Source: Aegilops tauschii subsp. strangulata (taxonomy: Eukaryota > Streptophyta > Magnoliopsida > Poales > Poaceae). Taken from it: DNA of 64,000 nt. The stretch spans positions 160,680,627 to 160,744,626 of the forward strand of contig NC_053036.3 in NCBI RefSeq assembly GCF_002575655.3, read 5' to 3'. Positions 1-11,321 of this stretch are shown one piece after another. The translations under genes were made by a program, and so were the position numbers. The stretch's first letter is position 1. Each line of letters begins with the position of its first letter. Under the pieces are notes generated by a model, which saw only the letters and a list, made by a program, of their open reading frames with translations, was not told the DNA's origin and did no database searches.

Positions 1-623
1 ACCAGTATTGTCACAAAATATTTTCATTGGACCCGATGCACTAGGTATGACACCTAGATCGGATATGAACTCCTTCATTTGCTGCTTCCGAAGCAGCTAT
101 GTACTCTGCTTCACACGTAGATCCCAACACGGCGCTTTGCTAACATGATTCGCACGGACTTAAGCATCACTACGGGTGAGAAGGTCTCATTATCGTCAAC
201 TCCTTGAACTTGTCAAAAACTTTTCGCAACAAGTCGAGCTTTGTAGACAGTAACATTACCATCAGCGTCAGTCTTCTTCCTGAAGATCCATTTATTCTCT
301 ATGGCTTGCCGATCATCGGGCAAGTCAACCAAAGTCCACACTTTGTTCTCATATATGGATCCCATCTCAGATTTCATGGCCTCAAGCCATTTCGTGGAAT
401 CTGGGCTCATCATCGCTTCCTCATAGTTCGTAGGTTCGTCATGGTCAAGTAACATGACCTCCAGAACCGGATTACCGTACCACTCTAGTGCGGATCTTAC
501 TCTGGTTGACCTACGAGGTTCAGTAGTAACTTGATCTGAAGTTACATGATCATCATCATTAGCTTCCTCACTAATTGGTGTAGTAGTCACAAGAACTAAT
601 TTCTGTGATGAACTACTTTCCAA
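1..623 (-). pseudogene. pol: Copia reverse transcriptase start fused to RNase H remnant
   Basis: From 623 down to about 213 the minus strand encodes the linker and start of reverse transcriptase (NYEEAMMSPDSTKWLEAM, then VYKARLVAK). A stop follows, then QVQGVD and ETFSPV up to about 145. The next recognisable peptide, further left, belongs to RNase H near the end of pol (EYIAASEAANEG in intact relatives), in a shifted frame. The middle of reverse transcriptase, including the YVDD region and roughly 1 kb, is therefore missing. The rest lies off the left edge. Confidence 0.8.
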
Positions 624-1434
624 AGGGAGCAGGTAAAGTTACCTCATCAAGTTCTACTTTCCTCCCACTCACTTCTTTCGAGAGAAACTCCTTCTCTAGA
701 AAGGATCCATTCTTAGCAACGAATGTCTTGCCTTCGGATCTTTGATAGAAGGTGTACCCAACAGTCTCCTTTGGGTATCCTATGAAGACACATTTCTCCG
801 ATTTGGGTTCGAGCTTATCAGGTTGAAGCTTTTTCACATAAGCATCGCAACCCCAAACTTTAAGAAACGACAACTTGGGTTTCTTGCGAAACCACAGTTC
901 ATAAGGTGTCATCTCAACGGATTTAAACGGTGCCCTATTTAACGTGAATACAGCCGTCTCTAAAGCGTAACCCCAAAACGATAGCGGTAAATCAGTAAGA
1001 GACATCACAGATCGCACCATATCTAATAAAGTGCGGTTACGATGTTCGGACACACCATTACGCTGTGGTGTTCCGGGTGGCGTGAGTTGCGAAACTATTC
1101 CGCATTGTTTCAAATGAAGACCAAACTCGTAACTCAAATATTCTCCTCCACGATCAGATCGTAGAAACTTTATTTTCTTGTTACGATGATTTTCCACTTC
1201 ACTCTGAAATTCTTTGAACTTTTCAAATGTTTCAGACTTATGTTTCATCAAGTAGATATATCCATATCTGCTCAAATCATCTGTGAAGGTCAGAAAATAA
1301 CGATACCCGCAGCGAGCCTCAATATTCATTGGACCACATACATCAGTATGTATGATTTCCAACAAATCTGTTGCTCGCTCCATTGTTCCGGAGAACGGAG
1401 TTTTAGTCATCTGCCCATGAGGCATGGTTCGCAA
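613..1434 (-). pseudogene. pol: Copia integrase catalytic core
   Basis: A 273-residue frame carries the integrase core that joins retrotransposon DNA to the chromosome. The acidic triad is visible as D31 (HTDVCGP), D94 (LRSDRGGEY) and E130 (RNGVSEHRNRT). The downstream copia region with WGCDAYV and FIGYP follows. The apparent start Met is only where the frame opens after the frameshift near 1410; this is the continuation of the gag-protease frame. It ends near 613 and the polyprotein goes on in yet another frame, so a second frameshift lies between integrase and reverse transcriptase. Confidence 0.88.
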
Positions 1435-2843
1435 GTACCAAGTGATTCATAATTAAGTGATTCCAAAAGTCCATCAGAATGGAGTTTCTTCATGCGCATT
1501 ACACCAATATGACCCAAACGGCAGTGCCACAAATAAGTTGCACTATGACTATCAACTCTGCATCTTTTGGCTTCAATATTATGAATATGTGTGTCACTAC
1601 TATCAAGATTCAACAAAAATAGACCACTTTTCAAGGGTGCATGACCATAAAAGATATTACCCATATAAATAGAACAACCATTATTCTCGGATTTAAATGA
1701 ATAACCATCTCGCATCAAACAAGATCCAGATATAATGTTCATGCTCAACGCTGGCATCAAATAACAATTATTCAGGTCTAAAACTAATCCTGAAGGTAGA
1801 TGTAGAGGTAGCGTGCCATTGGCGATCACATCGACTTTGGAACCATTTCCCACGCGCATCGTCACCTCGTCCTTAGCCAATCTTCGCTTAATCCGTAGTC
1901 CCCGTTTCGAGTTGCAAATATTAGCAACAGAACCAGTATCAAATAGCCATGTACTACTACGAGCATTAGTAAGGTACACATCAATAACATGTATATCACA
2001 TATACCTTTGTTCACCTTGCCATCCTTCTTATCCGCCAAATACTTGGGGCAGTTCCGCTTCCAGTGACCAGTCCCTTTGAAGTAGAAGCACTCAGTCTCA
2101 GGCTTAGGTCCAGACTTGGGCTTCTTCACTTGAGCAGCAACTTGCTTGCCGTTCTTCTTGAAGTTCCCCTTCTTCCCTTTACCCTTTTTCTTGAAACTAG
2201 TGGTCTTGTTGACCATCAAAACTTGATGCTCCTTCTTGATTTCTACCTCCGCAGCCTTTAGCATAGCAAAGAGCTCGGGAATCATCTTATCCATCCCTTG
2301 CATGTTATAGTTCACCACAAAGCTTTTGTAGCTTGGTGGCAGTGATTGAAGAACTCTGTCAATGACACTATCAACCGGAAGATTAACTCCCAGCTGAGTC
2401 AAGTGATTATGATGCCCAGACATTTTGAGTATATGCTCACTGACAGAACTATTCTCCTCCATTTTGCAGCTATAGAACTTATTGGAGACTTCATATCTCT
2501 CAATCCGGGCATTTGCTTGAAATATTAACTTCAACTCCTCGAACATCTCATATGCTCCATGACGTTCAAAATGATGTTGAAGTCCCGGTTCTAAGCCGTA
2601 AAGCATGGCACACTGAACTATCGAGTAGTCATCAGCTTTACTCTGCCAGGCATTCTTAACGTCATCAGCAGCATCTGCAGCAGGCCTGGCACCTAGCGGT
2701 GCTTCTAGGACGTAATTCTTCTGTGCTGCAATGAGGATAATCCTCAAGTTATGGACCCAGTCCGTGTAGTTGCTACCATCATCTTTCAACTTAGCTTTCT
2801 CTAGGAACACATTAAAATTCAAAAGAACAGTAGCACGGGCCAT
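1407..2843 (-). pseudogene. gag-pol: Copia gag, protease and integrase zinc-binding region
   Basis: A 478-residue open frame. Residues 1..240 are a copia gag (motifs TDWVHNLRII, RYEVSNKFYSCKM), followed by a lysine-rich stretch. The CCHC zinc knuckle is at 252..265, but its second cysteine is phenylalanine (C252, F255, H260, C265). The aspartic protease motif DTG is at 302..304, and the integrase zinc motif follows (H440, H445, C471, C474). Intact relatives read through into integrase. Here the frame stops just after CEPCLMG because a single base appears to be missing near 1410, and integrase continues in another frame. The ATG at 2843 fits the usual gag start for the family. The knuckle change and the frameshift make it unlikely to work by itself. 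Confidence 0.88.
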
Positions 2844-4056
2844 TGATCTACAACAACATAGACATGCAAAATACTATCAGGTACTAAGTTCATGATAAAT
2901 TAAAGTTCAATTAATCATATTACTTAAGAACTCCCACTTAGATAGACATCCCTCTAATCATCTAAGTGATCATGTGATCCACATCAACTAAACCATGTCC
3001 GATCATCACGTGAGATGGAGTAGTTTTCATTGGTGAACATCACTATGTTGATCATATCTACTATATGATTCACGCTCGACCTTTCGGTCTCAGTGTTCCA
3101 AGGCCATATCTGCATATGCTAGGCTCGTCAAGTTTAACCCGAGTATTCTGCGTGTGCAAAACTGGCTTGCACCCGTTGTATGTGAACGTAGAGCGTATCA
3201 CACCCGATCATCACGTGGTGTCTCGGCACGACGAACTTTCGCAACGGTGCATACTCAGGGAGAACACTTGTACCTTGAAATTTAGTGAGAGATCATCTTA
3301 TAATGCCACCGCCGAACTAAGCAAAATAAGATGCATAAAGGATAAACATCACATGCAATCAATATAAGTGATATGATATGGCCATCATCATCTTGTGCCT
3401 TTGATCTCCATCTCCAAAGCACTGTCATGATCACCATCGTCAACGACGCGACACCTTGATCTCCATCGTAGCATCATTGTTGTCTCGCCAACTATTGCTT
3501 CTACGACTATCGCTACCGCTTAGTGATAAAGTAAAAACAATTACAGGGCGATTGCATTGCATACAATAAAGCGACAACCATATGGCTCCTGCCAGTTGCC
3601 GATAACTCTGTTACAAAACATGATCATCTCATACAATAAAATTTAGCATCATGTCTTCACCATATCACATCACAACATGCCCTGCAAAAACAAGTTAGAC
3701 GTCCTCTACTTTGTTGTTGCAAGTTTTACGTGGCTGCTACAGGCTGAGCAAGAACCGTTCTTACCTATGCATCAAAACCACAAAGATTTTTTGTCAAGTG
3801 TGCTGTTTCAACCTTCAACAAGGACCGGGCATAGTCACACTCGATTCAACTAAGGTTGGAGAAACTGACACCCGCCAGCCACCTGTGTGCAAAGCACGTC
3901 GGTAGAACCAGTCTCGCGTAAGCGTACGCATAATGTCGGTCCGGGCCGCTTCATCCAACAATACCGCCGAATCAAAGTATGACATGCTGGTAAGCAGTAT
4001 GACTATTGTCGCCCACAACTCTTTGTGTTCTACTCATGCATATAACATCTACGCAT
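2844..4056 (-). other. Untranslated leader of the Angela/BARE-like element
   Basis: About 1.2 kb between the primer binding site and the gag ATG at 2843. BARE-type elements are known for a long leader that carries packaging and dimerisation signals. I see no open frame here that resembles a protein. Confidence 0.6.
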
Positions 4057-4076
4057 AAACCTGGCTTGGATGCCAC
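4057..4076 (-). other. Primer binding site of the Angela/BARE-like element
   Basis: Immediately after the LTR end the minus strand reads GTGGCATCCAAGCCAGG, close to the TGG-initial sites used by Angela-type copia elements to prime minus-strand DNA synthesis. These normally pair with an initiator methionine tRNA. The match here is imperfect (TGGCATCCAAGCC where TGGTATCAGAGCC is usual). This site fixes the element's orientation. Confidence 0.7.
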
Positions 4077-5776
4077 TGTTGGGGAACGCAGTAATTTCAA
4101 AAAAATTCCTACGCACACGCAAGATCCATCTAGGTGATGCATAGCAACGAGAGGGAGGAGTGTTGTCCAACTACCCTCGTAGACCAAAAGTGGAAGCGTT
4201 ATGACAACGCGGTTGATGTAGTCGTACGTCTTCATGATCCGACTGATCCTAGTACCGAAAGTACGGCACCTCCGCGATCTGCACACGTTCAGCTCGGTGA
4301 CATCCCACGAACTCTAGATCCAGTTGAGTGTCGAGGGAGAGCTTCGTCAGCACGAGGGCGTGATGATGAAGTTACCGACGCAGGGCTTCGCCTAAGCACT
4401 ACAACGATATGACCGAGGTGGAAATCTGTGGAGGGGGGCACCACACACGGCTAAACAATCAACTTGTGTGTCTATGGGGTGCCCCCTCCCCCGTATATAA
4501 ATGAGTGGAGGAGGGGAGGGCTGGTCCTCTCTATGGCGCGCCCAAGGGGAGTCCTACTCCCACCGGGAGTAGGATCCCCCCTTCCCTAGTTGGAGTAGGA
4601 GAGGAAGGAAGGAGAGAGGGAGAAGGAAAGGGGGCCGACCCCCACCCCAATTCGGATTGGGCTTTGGGGGGTGCCCCCACCTTGGTCGCCTCCTCCTCTC
4701 TCCCACTAAGGCCCATATACTCCCCGGGGGGTTCCGGTAACCCCCCGGTACTCCGGTAAATGCCCGAACTCACCCGGAACCATTCCGATGTCCAAACATA
4801 GGCTTCCAATATAACGGTCTTTATGTCTCGACCATTTCGAGACTCCTCGTCATGCCCGTGATCAAATCTGGGACTCTGAACAACCTTCGGTACATCAAAA
4901 CACATAAACTCATAATACCGATCGTCATCGAACGTTAAGCGTGCGGACCCTACGGGTTCGAGAACTATGTAGACATGACCGAGACTCATCTCCGGTCAAT
5001 AACCAATAGCGGAACCTGCATGCTCATATTGGTTCCTACATATTCTACGAAGATCTTTATCGGTCAAACCGCATAACAACATACATTGTTCCCTTTGTCA
5101 TCGGTATGTTACTTGCCCGAGATTCGATCGTCGGTATCTCAATACCTAGTTCAATCTCGTTACCGACAAGTCTCTTTACTCGTTCCGTAATGCATCATCC
5201 CGCAACTAACTCATTAGTCACATTGCTTGCAAGGCTTATAGTGATGTGCATTACCGAGAGGGCCCGGAGATACCTCTCCGACAATCGGAGTGACAAATCC
5301 TAATCTCGATCTATGCCAACTCAACAAACACCATCGGAGACACCTGTAGAGCATCTTTATAATCACCCAGTTACGTTGTGACGTTTAACAGCACACTAAG
5401 TGTTCCTCCGGTATTCAGGAGTTGCATAATCTCATAGTCATAGGAACATGTATACGTCATGAAGAAAGCAATAGCAACAAACTAAACGATCATCGTGCTA
5501 AGCTAACGGATGGGTCAAGTCAATCACATCATTCTCTAATGATGTGATCCCGTTAATAAAATGACAACTCATGTCTATGGCTAGGAAACTTAACCATCTT
5601 TGACTCAACGAGCTAGTCAAGTAGACGCATACTAGTGACACTCTGTTTGTCTATGTATTCACACATGTACTAAGTTTTCGGTTAATACTATTCTAGCATG
5701 AATAATAAACATTTATCATGATATAAGGAAATATAAATAACAACTTTATTATTGCCTCTAGGGCATATTTCCTTCA
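4077..5776 (-). repeat. 5' LTR of the Angela/BARE-like element
   Basis: This 1700 bp LTR starts TGAAGG and ends CCAACA on the minus strand, the expected TG...CA ends. It is directly followed on the minus strand by a primer binding site. A related, plus-strand LTR lies at 16424..17655 plus 22134..22265; the two align along most of their length but differ at many positions, so they come from separate insertions. Short open frames inside (for example 4531..4989) are by-products of the LTR and not genes. Confidence 0.93.
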
Positions 5777-8482
5777 TCTATGCCTTTTGGGCTCAAGAGT
5801 GCCTAGGCGACTTATCAACATTGTGTTTAGAATTGCCTCCACATCTAGATTGGACGCAATGTTCATGCTTATGTGGATGATATAGTTGTAAAATCCAGGA
5901 AGAAGGATACCTTGTTAGATGATTTGAAGGAGACCTTTGACAACCTCCGGGTATACAAGATGATGCTTAACCCGGCCAAATGTGTCTTTGGTGTGCCAGC
6001 AGGCAAGCTTTTGGGTTTTTTGGTCTCTGAGAGAGGTATTGAAGTTAACCCGGAGAAAATCAAGGCTATCACTTCTTTGGCTAAGCCAGTGTGTATTAAC
6101 GACATCTAGCGTTTGGCGGGCCGTATTGCGGCTTTAAGTCGATTTATAAGCCACCTGGGAGAAAAGGCTATTCCTTTATACCAAATGATGAAGAAAACAC
6201 ATCACTTTGTCTAGAGTGATGCTGCCAATCAGGCGTTCGAGGCGCTTAAAAAATAGTTGGCTGAGCCGCCGGTTCTTGCAGCTCCTATTGATAAGGAGCC
6301 CTTGCTTTTATATGTGGCTACAAACAACACAACCGCAGTGTAGCAGTTGTTGTGGAAAGGAAGGAATCGGGCAAAGAATATCTGGTTCAAAGGCCGGTTT
6401 ACTATGTCAGTGAGGTACTAATTGAATCTAAGCAGAGGTACCCACATTGGCAGAAGCTAGTTTATGGAGTGTTCATGGCTAGTCATAAGTTGAAGCAGTA
6501 TTTCCTTGGTCATCCCATCACTATGGTCAGTTCTGCTCCTCTAGGGGATATTATTCAAAACAGAGAAGCTACGGGCCGGGTGGCCAAATGGGCCATTGAG
6601 CTTGGACCCCATGGTCTAAAATATATGCCTCGAACAACCATCAAATCTCAAGCACTTGTGGATTTCATCAATGACTGGACAGAGTTGCAGATGCCTGAGG
6701 AGAAGCCTGATAATACGTATTGGACTATTCATTTTGATGGATCCGGGCAGTTGGAAGGCTCGGGGGCTGGAGTTATTTTGACTTCCCCACGAGGTGATAA
6801 GTTTTGCTATGTCTTAAGGTTGATGTTTCCTTGTACTAACAATGCAGCTGAATATGTGGCCTTGCTCCATGGTCTTCGGATGGCCAAAGTGATGAACCTA
6901 AGCAGGGTCAGGTGTTTTGGTGACTCAGCTGGTGGCTCAGCAAGTCAACTTGGGATTCCAAAGACCCACTCATGGCGGCTTATCGTCGGGCGGTTGATGC
7001 TATTTTTGGTCATTTCAAAGGTTATCAAGTGGAACATGTTGATCGCAAGAAAAATTAGGCTGTTAATGCTTTAAGCCGGCTGGGGTCTCAGCGTAAGCCG
7101 GTACCACCTAATGTCTTTCTTGATATTCTGAATAATCCTTCATTTAAGTTGCCCACGGAAGAGGATTTTGTTGTACCTGACCCGGAGGCACAGCTGGTGG
7201 TGGCTCTTCATGCTATTCCTTATTGGATAGTTCCATATTTGGCTTATATGACCCGGGGTGAGTTACCTGAGGATGAAACTTTGGCTAGGCAAATAACCCG
7301 GCGGTCTAAGTCAATGACAATTTTCAATGGCGAGTTACACCGATGCAGCGTCACAGGGGTGTTTCGGCGATATATATCTCCTGAAGAGGGCCGTGAAATT
7401 CTAACGGAGATTCATGAAGGAGATTGTGGCCATCATGCCGACTCTAAGTCTGTCGTGGCTAAGGCTTTTCGTCATGGGTTTTATTGGCTGACGGCTCATG
7501 TTGATGCAGAGGATCTGGTTAGCAAGTGCGACGGTTGTCAGAAATTTTCCATACGAGCTCATGTGCCGGCTCAAGAATTGAGGATGATTCCAATCACTTG
7601 GCCGTTTGCAGTCTGGGGGCTGGATATGGTTGGACCTTTCAAGAGATCCAAGGACAAAAAGACCCACCTTTTGGTGGCAGTTGGCAAGTTTACAAAGTGG
7701 GTTGAGGCGGAGCTAGTCAGCAAGTGCGATGCGGCAACGACGGTTCAATTCATTAAAAAGGTGATTTTCCGTTTTGGTTACCCTCATAGCATCATAACTG
7801 ATAATGGTACTAATATGTCTAAGGGTGTTATGAAAGAATTTTGTCAACAAGAGCACATTTGTCTTGATGTTTCATAAGTGGCTCACCCCCACTCCAATGG
7901 TCAAGCTGAAAGGGCCAATCAAGAAATCTTGAGAGGTATAAAGCCACGGCTTATGGTCCCTTTGTAGAGGACGCCGGGTTGTTGAATTGAGGAGTTACCC
8001 TCAGTGCTTTGGAGTATCAATACTACCCCCAACAGATCCATGGGTTATACGCCTTTCTTCATGGTTTACGGAGCAGGGGCGGTTCTTCCCAGTGACATCC
8101 GTCATGACTCGCCCCGTGTGGCGGCTTATGTTGAAGCTGATAATGAAAAAGCACGTCAGGATGATCTCGACCTCCTGGATGAGGAGCGTGACCTGGCGGT
8201 GGCTCATTCGGCGAATTACCAACAAGATCTGCGTTGTTATCATAGTCGTCGGGTTAAAACCCGGACCTTTCAAGAAGGTGACTTGGTGCTCCGGCTCATC
8301 TAGGATCAAACAGATATGCACATATTATCCCCACCTTGGGAAGGGCCCTTTATGGTCAGAAAAAACCTGTACAATGGGTCATACTACCTCATTGATATTC
8401 GAGACCACAAGGACTCACGTACATCAGAGGAGGAGACCCGCCGGCCTTGGAACATTGCTCATCTTCGGCCTTATTACACTTG
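5777..8482 (+). pseudogene. pol: Decayed gypsy pol (RT, RNase H, extra RNase H, integrase)
   Basis: Conceptual translation across frames gives MPFGLKSA and the reverse transcriptase active site YVDDIVVKS (about 5870..5895). Next are MLNPAKCVFGV and ISHLGEKAIPLY, then an RNase H tail (6352..6600) and a second RNase H-like domain (WTIHFDGSG, TNNAAEY; about 6720..6900). Integrase follows from 7149, with a zinc-binding H.C region, a core with WGLDMVGPF and ITDNGTN, and a C-terminal part ending near RPWNIAHLRPYYT at 8482. In-frame stops (for example near 6108, 6213 and 7071) and several frame changes show long decay. The order RT, RNase H, integrase identifies Ty3/gypsy. Confidence 0.85.
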
Positions 8483-8623
8483 AGCCACCGGCTCTTGTGT
8501 TGTACATACTTTCATCAATGTATATATTATGATCAGTATAATAAAGCCGGCATCCCTGATAATTCAGGGCCTATATCGTTTCATTTTTTAGTATCTTAGT
8601 CTTTATTGTCAGTTCATAAGATC

Positions 8624-8950
8624 ACTTGGGGGCTTCCTGCTCACTGAGCATAGCTGTGACTACCCTCTTGATCTGGCTTATACGCCTTGTTACACATTAC
8701 TTGGGGGCTTCCTACTCACCGAGCATAGCTGTGACTACCCTCTTGATCCGGATTACACGCCTTGTTGCAAATTACTTGGGGGCTTCCCGCCCAAGTTAAC
8801 GGATACCAAAGAGAACTTGCTGCAGTGCGCAGTTCAAATATAGGTATCCTGCCTTGAGGGCTCATTATAGGTCACTTGGGGGCTTCCTGTTCAATGAACA
8901 TAGCTATTCTTACCCTCTTGATCGGCTTGTATGCCAGGTGTAAAACACCA
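8624..8950 (+). repeat. Tandem repeats beginning ACTTGGGGGC downstream of pol
   Basis: Four units start at 8624, 8699, 8774 and 8874. Units 1 and 2 are 75 bp and closely alike (ACTTGGGGGCTTCC, GAGCATAGCTGTGACTACCC, CTTGATC). Unit 3 is 100 bp with a different middle, and unit 4 is a diverged copy. All begin with a G-run that looks like a polypurine tract. Confidence 0.85.
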
Positions 8951-9810
8951 AATTCCGGGTTATCCTGCCTGTATGTCTGCCTCTCCGCCCAGGTAATCCT
9001 GGAATGACCCGCCGTACTCTTGACAGTCAATCTTGTCATGAAGACCCTGAACTTGTCAAGGTTAAAACGGCGGTTGGTCATGTGAGGCCTGACTTACAGG
9101 TTTGAATGAAGGATTAACTAAGTGGTTGTGCGGCCCATGAACAACACTTGAGATTGAGGCTTGGCGGCTTATGAAAGCCTTATTTTTCTGATTTGTTATT
9201 TCTTCTGAACATTTTTGGATTCATATAATTGTTCCATATTAATATATGGTTTAAAACAATTCAGGCCATGTAGCCTTAATCTTAATGGCTCATATTTGAG
9301 CATATCTGGGGTTTTGATAACCCGTTCTGGCTTTGGACGTTAAGTCGCCAGTTTACTTTGATTGCGCAATTGGAATTATGTGCTATAAAATCTTTGGGCT
9401 GCCACCCTTACTGGATATGGTGATGTAAGTCGGTAGTATGAGCCAATTTCACAGGTATGTTTTTACTTGTTAAATGAATATGCGAGGTTTGATGACCCGC
9501 CCTGGTTATAGACTTTCAAGTCGCCAGATAACATTTTGTTGGGCGTTGTGACCCGCCCTGGTGTAAACCGCCAGGGCATATGTTGTTTATTATGTGTGCA
9601 GGAACATTGCAAAATAGTATAATCTTCCTTGCAAACTTATCAAAGGGCACATAGAAAATGCATCAGCAGTTTGAAGGCAAAAACATGCACGATGGCATGG
9701 CAGATCATGGTTTTCAAACTAGCCTATTACAAGGCTCTCCAAAGCCCAAGTTGATTAAATTGTTTTCCAGAAGAAAGCACTATGCTGCAGATTAAGAGCC
9801 GCCCTTTGAG
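8951..9810. other. Spacer between Tat-like pol repeats and the antisense gene
   Basis: I see no open frame here with recognisable protein features. Short phrases such as GACCCGCCCTGG recur (near 9500 and 9550), typical of the noncoding 3' region of these elements. Confidence 0.5.
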
Positions 9811-10979
9811 TCAATTGTTCTGGGCTTGGCGTGTTGAAGACTCAGGGACATCTTGCACCGGTTCTTCTTCTTCTACACCCATTGGCTGGAAGCCAGATGT
9901 GTCCCAGTTGATCCCAGTCAAAGCTCTAAATACAACTTTATCATCTATATGGGTCGACGGATCAATATCACGAGCGAAGGTGTGCTTACGTGTTGGCGGG
10001 ATAGGATCCACGGCATCATGAACAGGCACTGCTACTCTTGAGTTTTCTTTTGTGGAAGCCGCCTGATATTTGGACAAGTCAGTCTCTTCAGCTAGCTTGC
10101 TTGCCAAAGGGCGCATTTCCCTTACACACTTGGTGAAATCTGCTGCTTCAAAGGGAGACCCATCCTCTTTCAAACTTGGGCAGACGATGGCCAACTCTTC
10201 TGGGTCCAGTTCTGCTTGCCATGCTTTTGCCCGGCTCAGCGTGGTGATGACACCAGCTCTGGTGGTTGATCTCTTTAGCTCTTCAACTCTTTGAGGCAGC
10301 AGATAATTTCTCCAACACTTCCTTGATGAGTGAAGGTGGTTGCTTTTTATGCGAGATAGCGGATATAGCCCGTTGAGCGCCGGTGTATAACTGCTCCACA
10401 AGGGTATATGCAACTTTAAGCTTCACATGCATGTCTTCACCAAGGTTGGAACTTCTGGAACCTGCATCGGCAAAGATATTGATAAGTCGGCTGAGGGTTA
10501 TTATATGTTGGTAGTGAAAGATTGAAGTATAATGTTACTTACCAAAGATGGCAGCTGTCATGCTATTAATCTGACGCTTCAAGCTAGATAACTCGTCAGT
10601 CATCGGCTTAAGAGCAGCCTCAACATCTTTGGCTCTTTTCAATAGAGCCACCTTCTCCGTATCCCAGCTAGTCCTCTCAGCAATCCTTTTTCAGCTTTTC
10701 AATATCTTCCAAAGCAGTTTTTAGTTCTGATTTGGCCTTGGATGTTTCAGATTGTTGGGTTTGGATATTCTATCGCAGATCCACTACTTGGGATTCTTTC
10801 ATATTTAATTCAGCCTGCAAGACATGAAGATTAAGCAGCAGTGTGTGGTTATGATAATTATCTTATTAAAGTGCCAAGCATAATACAAGTATTTTACTTG
10901 GCACTTGGGGGCTAATGTATATTGCTCTTTTTTAAGACAACTCTTTAATGACCCGGCTAGATACTTCAAATTAAACCTG

Positions 10980-11140
10980 CCCTTGGGGGCTACATATTTG
11001 GATTTCTTCACAAAGATGATGATAAGTCCCGGCTTAGCTATTCAGCTTAAGCCGACCCTTGGGGGCTACATATTTGGATTTCTTCACAAGGATGATGCTA
11101 AGTCCCGGCTTAGCTATTCAGCTTAAGCCGGCCCTTGGGG
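10980..11140. repeat. 76 bp tandem repeats in an intron of the antisense gene
   Basis: Two full units (10980..11055 and 11056..11131) and a partial third begin CCCTTGGGGGCTACATATT and end GCTTAAGCCG. They lie in the intron between the exons 11798..11339 and 10814..10543. Each begins with the same CTTGGGGGCT core as the repeats at 8624..8950. Confidence 0.88.
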
Positions 11141-11257
11141 ACTACTAGTTTTGATTCAGCAGAGTTAAAAGGCTATGGAAAAGCTACAAGGTCAAAGATG
11201 TTGTTTAAATCTACAGCATGTTCAATTCCTTCATATTCAGTAGACTTGGCAGCTGAC

Positions 11258-11260
<3 letters not shown>

Positions 11261-11317
<57 letters not shown>
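11261..11317. repeat. (TA)n microsatellite
   Basis: About 28 uninterrupted TA units in the same intron of the antisense gene. It produces spurious IYIYIY open frames on both strands. Confidence 0.97.

Positions 11318-11321
<4 letters not shown>

Larger units (their letters stand above)
1..5776 (-). mobile_element. Angela/WIS/BARE-like copia retrotransposon, 5' part
   Basis: Reading the minus strand gives, in order, a 5' LTR (5776..4077), a primer binding site, an untranslated leader, gag, protease, integrase and a damaged reverse transcriptase/RNase H tail that runs off the left edge. This is the copia order, with integrase before reverse transcriptase. The LTR start TGAAGGAAATATGCCC followed by CTAGAGGCAATAATAAAG is the familiar start of Angela/WIS/BARE LTRs. 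The element sits inside a gypsy reverse transcriptase gene that resumes at 5777. The 3' LTR and the second copy of the target duplication lie outside the window. Several frameshifts make it non-functional. Confidence 0.9.

Noticed and set aside
4531..4989. 152-codon minus-strand frame
   Set aside because: Inside the Angela/BARE-like LTR and parallel to noncoding LTR sequence elsewhere.
8624..8950. Possible CRISPR-like array
   Set aside because: Units are 75 to 100 bp, contiguous without spacers, and sit in a plant retrotransposon.
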